Below are positions 37,715 to 45,820 of a DNA stretch of 64,000 bases, piece by piece. The translations under genes and the position numbers were made by a program. The notes below the pieces were generated by a model. That model did no database searches and was not told the origin of the DNA. It worked only from the letters and a program-made list of their open reading frames with translations. This DNA comes from Bacteroidia bacterium (GTDB taxonomy: Bacteria > Bacteroidota > Bacteroidia > UKL13-3). The first letter of the stretch is position 1, and each line of letters begins with the position of its first letter. The stretch lies in the NCBI GenBank assembly GCA_021740845.1, contig JAIOYZ010000010.1, positions 60,531-124,530 of the forward strand, read 5' to 3'.

Positions 37715-38083
37715 ATGAGCACCGAAAAAAACGAAACGGTAAAAACGTCGCAAATAAGAATCGACGTACATTTAGACAAAGAAAACCTTCCTATTAATAT
37801 TGAATGGGATGCAGATGATGCAGATTTTGATGGCAAGGAAAGCGCCAAAGGAATGATGCTAAGTATCTTTGATGGCTTGCAACAAAATGCAATGCGCATA
37901 GACCTTTGGACCAAAGAAATGAATGTAGAAGAAATGAATTTGTTCATGTTTCAAACTTTGGCAACCATGGCCGATACATTTGAAAAAGCTACAGGCAACA
38001 AAGAACTAAGCGACGAGATGCGCGATTTTGTTCATCATTTTGGTCATAAAGCCAATGTGTTTGGACCAGACCACAAGCACTAA
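37715..38083 (+). CDS. gldC: Gliding motility protein GldC
   Basis: 122 residues of the GldC family: T-S-Q-I-R-I-D-V-H-L-D, N-I-E-W-D-A-D-D, A-K-G-M-M-L-S-I-F-D-G, M-R-I-D-L-W-T-K-E-M and F-M-F-Q-T-L-A-T-M-A-D-T-F-E-K-A-T. GldC is cytoplasmic and assists gliding and T9SS function in Flavobacterium, where loss weakens motility. This agrees with the three T9SS cargo proteins encoded in the window. It starts 8 bp after the MerR gene. Confidence 0.9.
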   Translation: MSTEKNETVKTSQIRIDVHLDKENLPINIEWDADDADFDGKESAKGMMLSIFDGLQQNAMRIDLWTKEMNVEEMNLFMFQTLATMADTFEKATGNKELSDEMRDFVHHFGHKANVFGPDHKH

Positions 38084-38091
38084 TTTTTAAA

Positions 38092-38616
38092 GTGGCCGAT
38101 TTTAATCAGCTATATCAAACTATGAAGCACCGTGTATATAACACGGTGCTTTCTTATTTACAATCTGCCGAAGATGCCGAAGAAGTAACTCAGGATGTGT
38201 TTTTGGAGGTGCATCAAAATTTAGAAAATTTTAGGCAAGAAGCCCAATTAAGCACCTGGGTTTACCGCATTGCCATTAATAAAAGTCTAGATTTTTTACG
38301 ACATAAAAACCGCAAGAAACGCTTTGCCATTTTAACTAGTCTTTGGAATCCAGAAAGTGGCGAACTACAGCACGACCACAGCGATTTTATGCATCCAGGA
38401 ATTGCCTTAGAAAGAAAGGAACAATCAATAGAATTGTTTAAGGCTATTGATACTTTACCCGAAAATCAAAAGACTGCTTTTATCCTAATTTTTGTGGAGC
38501 AATTGCCTTATCAAGAAGCTGCTCAAATTATGGATATTGGAGTTAAAGCACTAGAATCTCAAGTTCACCGAGCCAAACAGAATTTGAGGAAGGTTTTAAA
38601 AAATAAGCAGGATTGA
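38092..38616 (+). CDS. ECF RNA polymerase sigma factor
   Basis: 174 residues from a GTG start 8 bp after gldC. Region 2: A-E-D-A-E-E-V-T-Q-D-V-F-L-E-V and Q-L-S-T-W-V-Y-R-I-A-I-N-K-S-L-D. Region 4: L-P-E-N-Q-K-T-A-F-I-L, L-P-Y-Q-E-A-A-Q-I-M and A-L-E-S-Q-V-H-R-A-K. Followed by a small membrane protein and a Spy/CpxP-like protein, a common sigma / anti-sigma / sensor arrangement for envelope or metal stress. Confidence 0.9.
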   Translation: MADFNQLYQTMKHRVYNTVLSYLQSAEDAEEVTQDVFLEVHQNLENFRQEAQLSTWVYRIAINKSLDFLRHKNRKKRFAILTSLWNPESGELQHDHSDFMHPGIALERKEQSIELFKAIDTLPENQKTAFILIFVEQLPYQEAAQIMDIGVKALESQVHRAKQNLRKVLKNKQD

Positions 38617-38657
38617 GCGAAGGAATAACAAAAAATTAGCGTCAAAATAAATACCGA

Positions 38658-38957
38658 ATGAACACAGAGAATAACAAATGGATAGAAGAAATTTTGGACA
38701 GCACACAAAACATGCAGCCTGCCCAAATGCCACAAGAATTGGATCAAAAAATTCTTGCTAAAATTCAACTAAATCAATTTACAGCGAAGCGCATTGAAAT
38801 ACAAAAAATTCGTTGGGTTGCTGCGGCAGCAGTCCTTTTGGTATTTATTAATTTCTGGGTATTGAGGAACAATAATTCATCTCAAAAAATGGGAATGAAC
38901 AACCCTAAAACCGAAAAGCAAATGCCTTTTAGTTCGGGTTCTATCTTAAATATGTAA
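38658..38957 (+). CDS. Small membrane protein, probable anti-sigma factor
   Basis: 99 residues. The cytoplasmic N-terminal half (about 1-50) has W-I-E-E-I-L-D-S and P-Q-E-L-D-Q-K-I-L, as in anti-sigma domains. One transmembrane helix at about 52-70 (V-A-A-A-A-V-L-L-V-F-I-N-F-W) follows, with a short periplasmic tail. Position between an ECF sigma gene and a Spy-like gene supports the role; the sequence alone would not. Confidence 0.65.
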   Translation: MNTENNKWIEEILDSTQNMQPAQMPQELDQKILAKIQLNQFTAKRIEIQKIRWVAAAAVLLVFINFWVLRNNNSSQKMGMNNPKTEKQMPFSSGSILNM

Positions 38958-38959
38958 AT

Positions 38960-39418
38960 ATGAAAAGCGAAAAATTCTGGAAAATATTGGTTCTGTTTTT
39001 GGTTTTTCTAAACATGGCAACTCTAGGGTTTATGGTAATTAATAACCCTCCTCACCAAAAACCCGATGACAACCTAATTGTAAAAGGTTTGCATTTAGAT
39101 GAGATGCAAGAAGAGGCCTTCTATCAATTAAGAAATCAACACCGCCACGATATGGATTCTTTAAATAAAATTGAATCTGAGATGAGGAAATTAGTTATTA
39201 AAGAAATTCAAAAGGGTGAAGGAAATGATAGCTTACTTAATGGGCAATTGCAACATATGGCAGAAATTAAATACACCAAAGATCAAATTACACTGCTCCA
39301 CTTTAAATACCTTTATCAATTATTAGGTGAAGATCAAAAACCATATTACGCAGAAACCATAGAAAAACTAGCCAAAGGTTTAATGATGGGAGGAAGAAAA
39401 CCAAAGCCACGTGATTAA
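38960..39418 (+). CDS. Spy/CpxP/ZraP-like periplasmic sensor protein
   Basis: 152 residues. An N-terminal signal anchor (about 6-25) is followed by a helical domain: L-H-L-D-E-M-Q-E-E-A-F-Y-Q-L-R-N-Q-H-R-H-D-M, I-Q-K-G-E-G-N-D-S-L, and L-L-H-F-K-Y-L-Y-Q-L-L-G-E-D-Q-K. This fits the heavy-metal-resistance / Spy superfamily, whose members sense metals or misfolded proteins in the periplasm. The His-rich Q-H-R-H-D could bind metal. Starts 2 bp after the anti-sigma-like gene, so the three form an operon. Confidence 0.7.
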   Translation: MKSEKFWKILVLFLVFLNMATLGFMVINNPPHQKPDDNLIVKGLHLDEMQEEAFYQLRNQHRHDMDSLNKIESEMRKLVIKEIQKGEGNDSLLNGQLQHMAEIKYTKDQITLLHFKYLYQLLGEDQKPYYAETIEKLAKGLMMGGRKPKPRD

Positions 39419-39459
39419 AAGATTGCACAAGGTTTTATAAAAATTCTTTTCTTTGAAGC

Positions 39460-39963
39460 ATGCAAAAAAATGCTGCTTATTATATAGAAAAACTCGGTTT
39501 GACCCAACATGTTGAAGGAGGCGCTTTTGCCGAAACTTACCGATGTGCCAACAAGATTGACAAAAACAATTTGCCTGATACTTTTCATGGAGATAGAAAT
39601 TATGGAACCGCCATTTATTTCTTATTAACTCAAGGCGATTTTTCGGCCTTCCACAAAATTGCCAGCGATGAGATTTGGCATTTTTATGAAGGAAGTCCTT
39701 TGCATATTTATGAGTTGGATCAAACCGGAAAATTAAACATACACCATTTGGGAAGAGACCTAGAAAAAGGCGAAAGCTACCAATGTGTTATACAAGCCGG
39801 AAACTGGTTTGCCTCAAGATGCGAAACAAAAAATGGCTTTTCTTTAGTTGGCTGCACCGTTGCCCCTGGCTTTGATTTTGAAGATTTTGAATTGGCCAAT
39901 AAAGAATCCCTCACCAAAGAATTCCCCCAACACCAAGAAATTATCAAAGAATTGTGCCGCTGA
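39460..39963 (+). CDS. Cupin_5 (DUF985) family protein
   Basis: 167 residues. The cupin motif pieces H-V-E-G-G-A-F-A-E-T-Y-R, G-T-A-I-Y-F-L-L, F-H-K-I-A-S-D-E-I-W-H-F-Y-E-G-S and N-W-F-A-S-R place it in DUF985/cupin_5, related to RmlC-type epimerases. Metal-binding His/Glu are present. No enzymatic role is known for the family with certainty. Single gene after the sigma operon; its stop codon abuts a REP-like cluster. Confidence 0.82.
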   Translation: MQKNAAYYIEKLGLTQHVEGGAFAETYRCANKIDKNNLPDTFHGDRNYGTAIYFLLTQGDFSAFHKIASDEIWHFYEGSPLHIYELDQTGKLNIHHLGRDLEKGESYQCVIQAGNWFASRCETKNGFSLVGCTVAPGFDFEDFELANKESLTKEFPQHQEIIKELCR

Positions 39964-40142
39964 CTTCGACGCTGGCTTCGACTCGACGCGTATTTTTGAT
40001 TTGAGTCATATTCAGCCTGTCTTGCTCAGCCACCATCGACGCGACGCATGACTTCGACGCGACGCATGATTCGCTTTTAATTGATGTTCATTCTGTCTTG
40101 CTCAGCCACCAGGCAAAACTCGAGGTGGCTGAGCTTAGTCGA
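39964..40142. repeat. REP-like cluster with a strong hairpin
   Basis: TGTCTTGCTCAGCCACCA occurs at 40018-40035 and 40094-40111. The second copy pairs with the inverted GGTGGCTGAGC at 40124-40134 (11-bp stem, 13-nt loop). An 18-bp unit (TCGACGCGACGCATGACT) is tandemly repeated at 40036-40071. TTAGTCGAA recurs at about 40135 and 40155. The segment is distinctly more GC-rich than its surroundings and codes for nothing. Confidence 0.8.
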
Positions 40143-40183
40143 ATGGTTGGTGAGCTTAGTCGAACCAGTCCTGATGCGCGAGT

Positions 40184-40552
40184 CTACTCGAATGCAGAGT
40201 TTTTGAAGGTGGGGTCTTGGATAATGATGGAGCCCACGCGTTTTTTGTTTAATTTAAATGTGATATCGTTTTCGGTGGTAAAAAGTAATGCCGTTAAAAA
40301 CGGATTATTCATATAAGATAACAATATAGGATACGCTTCATCAAGGGTATGAACCATTTCTAGCTCCTTGGTTTTATGGCGAAACAAAAGAACAAATATC
40401 AATTCGTCGCCCTTCTCCTCCACACGCATATAAACATTTTTCAAATCTGTATCGCCAATGGTTTTGGCAAGTGTTAATTTGGCAAAAGTTCGATTGTTTA
40501 AACTCTCTTTTACTTTTTCCCAAAAGTTTGAAAACTCAGATTCAAAAGACAT
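40184..40552 (-). CDS. Short protein resembling an N-terminal domain of a longer family (possible truncation)
   Basis: 122 residues, cytoplasmic. N-N-R-T-F-A-K-L-T-L, L-K-N-V-Y-M-R-V, L-I-F-V-L-L-F-R-H-K-T-K-E and A-L-L-F-T-T-E-N-D-I resemble the N-terminal domain that precedes a SAM-dependent methyltransferase domain in some Bacteroidota proteins, as I recall it. Here the reading frame stops (T-F-K-N-S-A-F-E) where the REP-like cluster begins, so the methyltransferase part may have been lost. Alternatively it is a genuine stand-alone domain. Function unknown. Confidence 0.55.
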   Translation of the reverse strand: MSFESEFSNFWEKVKESLNNRTFAKLTLAKTIGDTDLKNVYMRVEEKGDELIFVLLFRHKTKELEMVHTLDEAYPILLSYMNNPFLTALLFTTENDITFKLNKKRVGSIIIQDPTFKNSAFE

Positions 40553-40582
40553 AGGTTATTCCTTTTTTATGGTAGCTAATTC

Positions 40583-40617
40583 GGTTCAAACCTAATTCTT
40601 TTTTTTTGGTTTGAACC
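40583..40617. repeat. Inverted pair of dispersed motifs (hairpin)
   Basis: GGTTCAAACC (40583-40592) and GGTTTGAACC (40608-40617) face each other across a T-rich 15-nt loop, giving a perfect 10-bp stem. Located between two minus-strand genes. The nine T just 5' of the second arm are on the wrong side for a simple terminator in either gene direction. Confidence 0.75.
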
Positions 40618-40646
40618 AACTAGATTTTACAAGTAATTTATGTTGC

Positions 40647-41198
40647 TTAAAATCTTAAACTTGCACGAAATCCCCTAGCAGCATAATAGGATGAAGCGCC
40701 GTTGTGATAAACAAAAACACTTGCATAACGGTAATCGCAAAAGAGCGCTCCACCTAATTTTCTGATTGCATCTGGTGTTTTTACCCAGCTGGAAGTTTTG
40801 GCATCAAAGTTTCCTAATTTTTGCAAGTCTCTGTATTCTTCTTCTGTTAAAAGTTCACTACCCATTTCGTTTGCCATAGCTATTGCAGAATGTGCTGGTT
40901 TATTCTCTTTTCTAGAATCCAATCCTTCTTGGTCGTAGCACAAACTCCTTCGTCCGCTTGGACTTTCGGCAGAGCAATCTACAAACACTATTTCTCCAGA
41001 TTTTTTATCAAATTCAACCACATCTGGCTCCCCGCCTGTTCTTTCCATTTCAATTAAACTCCAAAGTTTTTCAGGCTTAGTTTCTAATTTGGTTCGAACC
41101 AAATCCCATTCTAGTTTAGGATGGCGCTTCTGATTTTTCTCAAAGCGTGTTTGGAGAACAAGCAATAATTCTTTGGTTTGACTAGCAGTTAATTTCAT
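40647..41198 (-). CDS. DUF4256 family protein
   Basis: 183 residues, cytoplasmic. Conserved pieces of DUF4256: L-L-L-V-L-Q-T-R-F-E-K-N, W-S-L-I-E-M-E-R-T-G-G-E-P-D-V-V, D-C-S-A-E-S-P-S-G-R-R-S-L-C-Y-D, L-L-T-E-E-E-Y-R-D-L-Q and Y-Y-A-A-R-G-F-R-A-S-L. Length fits the family. No function is known. It carries GGTTCGAACC (41093-41102), the fully palindromic form of the dispersed motif. Confidence 0.85.
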   Translation of the reverse strand: MKLTASQTKELLLVLQTRFEKNQKRHPKLEWDLVRTKLETKPEKLWSLIEMERTGGEPDVVEFDKKSGEIVFVDCSAESPSGRRSLCYDQEGLDSRKENKPAHSAIAMANEMGSELLTEEEYRDLQKLGNFDAKTSSWVKTPDAIRKLGGALFCDYRYASVFVYHNGASSYYAARGFRASLRF

Positions 41199-41255
41199 TC
41201 TAGTTTGTATTATTTTCCAAAACTAGGACATTGAAAATAATTTGCAATAAGAATA

Positions 41256-41906
41256 TTAAAATGCCCTAACCGCACGAATATAGTTGGAGCCAAACTTACT
41301 GCCGCTATTTGCAGAACCAGAGTTAAACCCAAAGAACATAGCATTGCTTGCACTGGTCTCTGTTGACGACCAATAAGCAGTTCTTTCTATTGGAGTTGTA
41401 TTACTATTTCCATCGGAGCTAAGAGCTTTTTGAACTTCATAGAAACTATTCCAAACATGATTTAACTCTCCAATACTTGGCAAATACCAATCACTAAAAA
41501 CTCCAGTTCCATAATCTAAATTGGTATACTCCTTGCATAATTTTGCTGCACTAGAAATTTTTTCGCCCTGCCCGTAAATAGCATTGGTATTGCTAGCACC
41601 ATCCCAATCATTTGTTGAACCAACTAAATCTGAGATTTTATCACTCCAAGGTTTTATTACGCTTAAATCTATCATGCTAACTATCAAACCATGTTGGCCA
41701 CTTGGGTCGACCCAAAATACAATACCGCCACCGTAAAGATCACCAATATGATGCGTTGGAACCTCGGGAGAATGAGTTGGAGTTTGGGTGTTGGGGGTTT
41801 GAGGGGTTTGTGAGGTTGGGGAATTATTTTTTGATTTTGCTTGAATAGCAAATAGGGCAAATGCCAAATAAAACACCGCGATTAATTTTACTTTCTTGTA
41901 ATTCAT
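41256..41906 (-). CDS. Secreted DUF1566 (Lcl C-terminal-like) protein
   Basis: 216 residues. The signal peptide ends near A-I-Q-A-K-S, followed by a Thr/Pro/Gln linker (S-P-T-S-Q-T-P-Q-T-P-N). The domain G-G-G-I-V-F-W-V-D-P-S-G-Q-H-G, W-Y-L-P-S-I-G-E-L-N and A-Y-W-S-S-T-E-T-S ... Y-I-R-A-V-R-A-F is the DUF1566 fold, found in cell-surface proteins such as collagen-like adhesins. The DNA of the linker (about 41775-41818) is made of the same GT-rich words (GGGTTTG, GTTGGGG) as the tandem repeat at 46908-47187. Confidence 0.78.
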   Translation of the reverse strand: MNYKKVKLIAVFYLAFALFAIQAKSKNNSPTSQTPQTPNTQTPTHSPEVPTHHIGDLYGGGIVFWVDPSGQHGLIVSMIDLSVIKPWSDKISDLVGSTNDWDGASNTNAIYGQGEKISSAAKLCKEYTNLDYGTGVFSDWYLPSIGELNHVWNSFYEVQKALSSDGNSNTTPIERTAYWSSTETSASNAMFFGFNSGSANSGSKFGSNYIRAVRAF

Positions 41907-42225
41907 TTCTAGGCTCCTTTTATTATTTTATTAAATTTAAAACTTCTATTTCATAGGTTCAAGGCCAATTATTTTCTAATGTAATTGAGTTCTTAAAAGG
42001 CAGAACATTATTTTTTTAATTGTTAATCTAAAGGTAATTTTATAATCAATAAATCCATAATGAAAATGCTTCCAACAGGCCAATTCATTCATTATTATGA
42101 GTAAATTAATAAATTTCTAATCCAAAAAAGTAGAACTACTTGGTTCAAACAGAACCTTTTTAAAAAACCATAAAAGCATGGCAACAATAAACAATTGCCA
42201 TGCTAATAGATTCAGAAATCTGAGT
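41907..42225 (-). terminator. Intergenic region with terminator of the AAA-DUF4143 gene
   Basis: The key element is a perfect 10-bp stem AGCATGGCAA (42175-42184) / TTGCCATGCT (42195-42204). On the minus strand it is followed by TTTTATGG and T6, so it ends the minus-strand ATPase transcript. A near-motif GGTTCAAACA lies at 42142. The remainder is AT-rich and shows nothing. Confidence 0.8.
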
Positions 42226-43683
42226 TTATTCGTTTAACCAATTTGATTTCTTTTGCAATGTAACTACACCAATATTGTAGGCATAAATTGCCGCTGGAAC
42301 AAAGGTGATATTTAGGTCATTTATGGTTTTATTTCCAGACTGATCCATGGTAGTAACCAAGGTGGCATTTATCTTATTTTGCTGACAAAAATTTACAAGA
42401 CTGCTTAATTCTTGTGGCTTCTCAAAATACCTATTGCTCCACTTAATTTCAATGCACCATTGAGGTTTAAATAACTTTGTATCCATCAATACCATATCTA
42501 CTTCCCCTTCCGATCTCCCCATTTTCCAACGAGCATATTTTAAATCCAGATTTTCTCTGTGCATCCACTGCGAAAAAATGGCGGTTTCTACCATATTGCC
42601 AGTTTCTTTATCGGTATCATGAATAGGCGAAAACAAGGCAGTGCGCAACGAAGAGTTTGTTAAATACACTTTGAAATTGCTAATCCTTTTAAACTTTTTT
42701 GCAGTATCGTTAATCTTATAAATAACCTTTATTAGAAAGGCTGCTTCAAGATATTCCAAATATTTCTTAATAATTTCCTTTGCTATACCACTGTCTTTTG
42801 CCAATTTTTCAAAAGAAAATTCATTGCCAGTATTATAGGCGAGGTAACTAAAAAAACTATTTAACTCTTGAACATCCTTAATACCATATAGACTTGGCAA
42901 ATCTCTAAGCAAAACCTTGTCTACAATATCACTTTTTACATAACGCCCCATATCACTTTGGATTTTTTCTGATAGAACTACCTCTGGATATCCACCAAAA
43001 TTGAGGTATTGAAAAAACTCCTTATTAAGCGCTTTGTTATCGTGTGTGGTAAAAAATGGGATTACTTTGTTATTGTACACAATCGATTTTGATTGTATAA
43101 GATGCGTTAAATCTTTGAGATGAATATACTCGTGAAAAGTAAGAGGTGGCAACATAAAGTCGGTAAATCTACCTGCACCACTTTCTGAACTTTGTAATTT
43201 CAAAGCAGCTGCAGCCGAGCCCGACACCACGAATTTGGTTTTAGGATAAGCATCCACAACTACTTTTAAATGGCGTTCCCAATCTTTGAGGTACTGAATT
43301 TCATCAAAGAAAACAAAACACCCATCCAAACTTTCTAAATGAACCGCCTCCTTGGCCAACAAGAGCAAATCCTCTAAACCTAAATGCATATAAATGGGAT
43401 TGTCAATTCCCATAAAAACTATTTTTTGAGGCTTAATTTTCTCCTTCAAGAGCTCCTGAATGGCATGAAACATCATCACCGTTTTACCCACACGACGAGG
43501 CCCCATTAATACCAAAGCTCTTTTAATCTCGGTCTCTTTTACAAATGGGTAAAACAAATCAAAATAAAGTCGCCTCGACATTAACTCATACATTTCTTGC
43601 ACTTTCCCTGATAACCACCATGGGTTTTCGTATTGTAAGCGCTCAATTCTTTTTGATGTAGGAATAGGACTGAAAAAATTCAT
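42226..43683 (-). CDS. AAA ATPase with DUF4143 domain
   Basis: 485 residues. Walker A M-G-P-R-R-V-G-K-T-V at about 67 and Walker B F-V-F-F-D-E-I-Q-Y (sensor-like V-V-S-G-S-A-A-A follows) define the AAA_14 domain. The C-terminal DUF4143 half has K-Y-L-E-Y-L-E-A-A-F-L-I and ends with a nuclease-like fold segment G-E-V-D-M-V-L and W-C-I-E-I-K-W-S, reminiscent of a PD-(D/E)xK core (E-V-D...E-I-K). Such proteins are frequent in anaerobes and Bacteroidota; the role is unknown, perhaps nucleic-acid related or defence. Stands alone with its own terminator. Confidence 0.85.
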   Translation of the reverse strand: MNFFSPIPTSKRIERLQYENPWWLSGKVQEMYELMSRRLYFDLFYPFVKETEIKRALVLMGPRRVGKTVMMFHAIQELLKEKIKPQKIVFMGIDNPIYMHLGLEDLLLLAKEAVHLESLDGCFVFFDEIQYLKDWERHLKVVVDAYPKTKFVVSGSAAAALKLQSSESGAGRFTDFMLPPLTFHEYIHLKDLTHLIQSKSIVYNNKVIPFFTTHDNKALNKEFFQYLNFGGYPEVVLSEKIQSDMGRYVKSDIVDKVLLRDLPSLYGIKDVQELNSFFSYLAYNTGNEFSFEKLAKDSGIAKEIIKKYLEYLEAAFLIKVIYKINDTAKKFKRISNFKVYLTNSSLRTALFSPIHDTDKETGNMVETAIFSQWMHRENLDLKYARWKMGRSEGEVDMVLMDTKLFKPQWCIEIKWSNRYFEKPQELSSLVNFCQQNKINATLVTTMDQSGNKTINDLNITFVPAAIYAYNIGVVTLQKKSNWLNE

Positions 43684-43997
43684 AAAAACCTCTAATTGGA
43701 CACAAATGTAAAAATAAGCATTTAAAAAACAATCTATTTTAACATAAATGTAGAAATAAGAGATAAAATTGAAGTTTTTACTCTTATTATAACATCAATC
43801 CTAATTTTTAGAAATGAGTCTTTATTACTCAATTTCAATTCCCTATTTCAATTTCAACTTAAAGAGAATGAAAGCAAAAACCATTTAGAAAACATGCAAA
43901 CTATGTAAGATTTTTATTCAATTATGTAAGCCCTAAATCAAATAAGTAGTCAACATTTGCAGCGTGAAAAATCATTCACAAATTATAAATTAATACT
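43684..43997. other. Divergent intergenic region
   Basis: 314 AT-rich bp between the ATPase gene (minus) and the exported OB-fold-like gene (plus). Promoters for both are expected. I find no convincing consensus, hairpin or repeat. Confidence 0.45.
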
Positions 43998-44504
43998 ATG
44001 AAAATAACAGTAATTAATGGGCAAAAGGAATTGAAAAGCCAAACTCATTTTAAGGTAACAGTTTTGGCGACACTTATTTTTTCTTTGATTCTTTTATCAA
44101 CTACTAGCCTAATTGCCCAAAGCAAAATGAATGGCAAAAAAAGTGGTGGCTGGGGAACCGGAAACTCCTACGAAAATAAATACGATACCAAAACTGTGGA
44201 AACCATTTTTGGTGAAGTATTGAGTGTTGAAAAGATGGTCCCAAGCAAAGGAATGTCGGCTGGAGTGCACTTGATGGTTAAGACAAGCAAAGAAATTATT
44301 TCTATCCATTTAGGGCCAAAATGGTTTTTAGACAAACAAGAATTGGATATTGTTGTGAAAGATAAAATAGAAATAAAAGGTTCTCGAATTATTTACGAAA
44401 ACCATCCAGCAATTATAGCCTCAGAAATAATCAAAGGAGATAAAATCTTGATTCTTCGCAGTGAAAACGGCATACCTGTTTGGAGAGGATGGAGACAGAG
44501 ATAA
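43998..44504 (+). CDS. Exported OB-fold-like protein
   Basis: 168 residues. A signal peptide with a long N-region ends S-L-I-A-Q. Beyond a Gly/Lys/Asn-rich linker, the domain T-V-E-T-I-F-G-E-V-L-S-V-E-K-M, G-M-S-A-G-V-H-L-M-V-K-T, I-S-I-H-L-G-P-K-W-F-L and D-K-I-E-I-K-G-S-R-I has the strand order of a small periplasmic OB-fold. The V-H-L-M-V-K-T...I-x-[VI]-H-L-G-P-x-W motif recurs in proteins of anaerobes and Bacteroidota that I recall as annotated only hypothetical or DNA-binding. Role unknown. Single gene ending at a bidirectional hairpin. Confidence 0.65.
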   Translation: MKITVINGQKELKSQTHFKVTVLATLIFSLILLSTTSLIAQSKMNGKKSGGWGTGNSYENKYDTKTVETIFGEVLSVEKMVPSKGMSAGVHLMVKTSKEIISIHLGPKWFLDKQELDIVVKDKIEIKGSRIIYENHPAIIASEIIKGDKILILRSENGIPVWRGWRQR

Positions 44505-44564
44505 ACTATGTATAGTTTAATTTTCTGATTCATTCAGTTTAGATTTTAGCAAATCAAAAAAAAG

Positions 44565-44606
44565 CCAAGAATAGTATTTCTAGAGTAATCTAGTTGGTAT
44601 TCTTGG
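44565..44606. terminator. Bidirectional terminator
   Basis: CCAAGAATA (44565-44573) pairs with TATTCTTGG (44598-44606), and inside it CTAGA pairs with TCTAG. It has an A run before it and T-rich DNA after it, between convergent genes, so it can stop both transcripts. Confidence 0.75.
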
Positions 44607-44648
44607 TTTATATTATTTAGGATTCAATTAGCAAAGCTACAAGTTGAT

Positions 44649-45776
44649 TTAGTAAAACACATATTTATAAATTTGAATAGTATTCCTTTTAGAGAAAAGG
44701 TTTATCGATTCCTTTGAAGAAAAAAGGCCATTTTTATCATAATTGAATATTCTTGTGTTCACTAATTTATTTTCCGCATCAAACTTCTTCACATTTACCA
44801 ACTTATTATGTTGGTTATTTTGGTATTTAAAAATAAATTCAACTTGAGTTGAATTATTATTGCTAATGCCGCCTGTACAACTGCCCAATCCCTTATTCAG
44901 GTCTACTTGTATTGTATTCCCAGAACTATCTGTAATAACTCCTTTGGTATATAACTTTGGAACAAATAAACTATCAAAAGTGGTGTTAACAAAAGCCGAA
45001 TCTAACCTTAGCCAGGAATAGTGACTATCATAGTTCTTTTGGAATAACCATGTTAATATAAACCCTGAATAATTTAAGGTGGTCTCTACCATATTGGTGT
45101 CATTTGAACAGGCAATTCCACTGAAATTAAACCTTCGCCTGCAAATATCTTTTTTTGAATAAACAACCTTATTGACCCTTCCCTTAGTGTCGTAAGAATA
45201 AAATATATCAGTTTCATTTTCTAGTTGGTTACTCCTATTTATTAATTCTTTTATGCTACTTAGTCTATTAAGTGAATCATACAAAAAATAATAATCGTAC
45301 CGATAGCGGATTGGATATATTAAATTGAACCACCTAGAACCAATATCATCTTTTCTATGAAAGTATATTGGATTCCCAGCCTTATTAAAATCAAGCTTAT
45401 ACTCTAGTTTTCCAAAACCTTTAGACCTGCCACTTTTACTTAATTTGTATAGTTTGGTTTCAACCGACTTAATTTTATTTAACAGAATTTCTTGATGATT
45501 ATATTCGATTTTTAAATAAGAAAAATAATCAGGTTCCATTCTAAATGGGTCGTTATTTAACACTTGAATTAACACTTGACCATAAAGACTTAAATGGCTT
45601 AATAGGAATAAAAAAATGGGAAGCAAAGCTCTTCGTAAAAATATATTTACCTTTTTTGTTCGGTTTGAACCAAGGAAGAATATTCCTGTAATAGTATCTA
45701 GCTTAGAACCGAGTGAGTAGGGCTTTTTGTAAAGGACTTCAATTAGAAAACTTGTTGAAATTTCACGGAACATCAA
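44649..45776 (-). CDS. Secreted protein with YD-like strands, unknown
   Basis: Up to 375 residues. A signal-peptide-like segment (R-R-A-L-L-P-I-F-L-F-L-L-S-H-L-S-L-Y-G-Q) lies at about 47-67, with about 46 residues ahead of it, so the true start is uncertain: no ATG or common alternative stands directly before it. The mature part has repeated short strands (Y-F-L-Y-D-S-L-N-R-L, F-Y-S-Y-D-T-K-G-R-V, I-F-N-Y-D-K-N-G-L-F), as in YD-repeat lipoproteins of this phylum. An exact dispersed motif (45662) encodes S-N-R-T just before the signal segment. It may have disrupted or created the 5' end. Confidence 0.6.
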   Translation of the reverse strand: MMFREISTSFLIEVLYKKPYSLGSKLDTITGIFFLGSNRTKKVNIFLRRALLPIFLFLLSHLSLYGQVLIQVLNNDPFRMEPDYFSYLKIEYNHQEILLNKIKSVETKLYKLSKSGRSKGFGKLEYKLDFNKAGNPIYFHRKDDIGSRWFNLIYPIRYRYDYYFLYDSLNRLSSIKELINRSNQLENETDIFYSYDTKGRVNKVVYSKKDICRRRFNFSGIACSNDTNMVETTLNYSGFILTWLFQKNYDSHYSWLRLDSAFVNTTFDSLFVPKLYTKGVITDSSGNTIQVDLNKGLGSCTGGISNNNSTQVEFIFKYQNNQHNKLVNVKKFDAENKLVNTRIFNYDKNGLFSSKESINLFSKRNTIQIYKYVFY

Positions 45777-45820
45777 ATAAATAAATCTTTATGAAAGCGG
45801 TTATGACTTCTAATTTGCTT

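Noticed and set aside
42226..43683. AAA-DUF4143 protein as the core of a defence island.
   Set aside because: It stands alone between ordinary genes with its own terminator; such proteins are common singletons.
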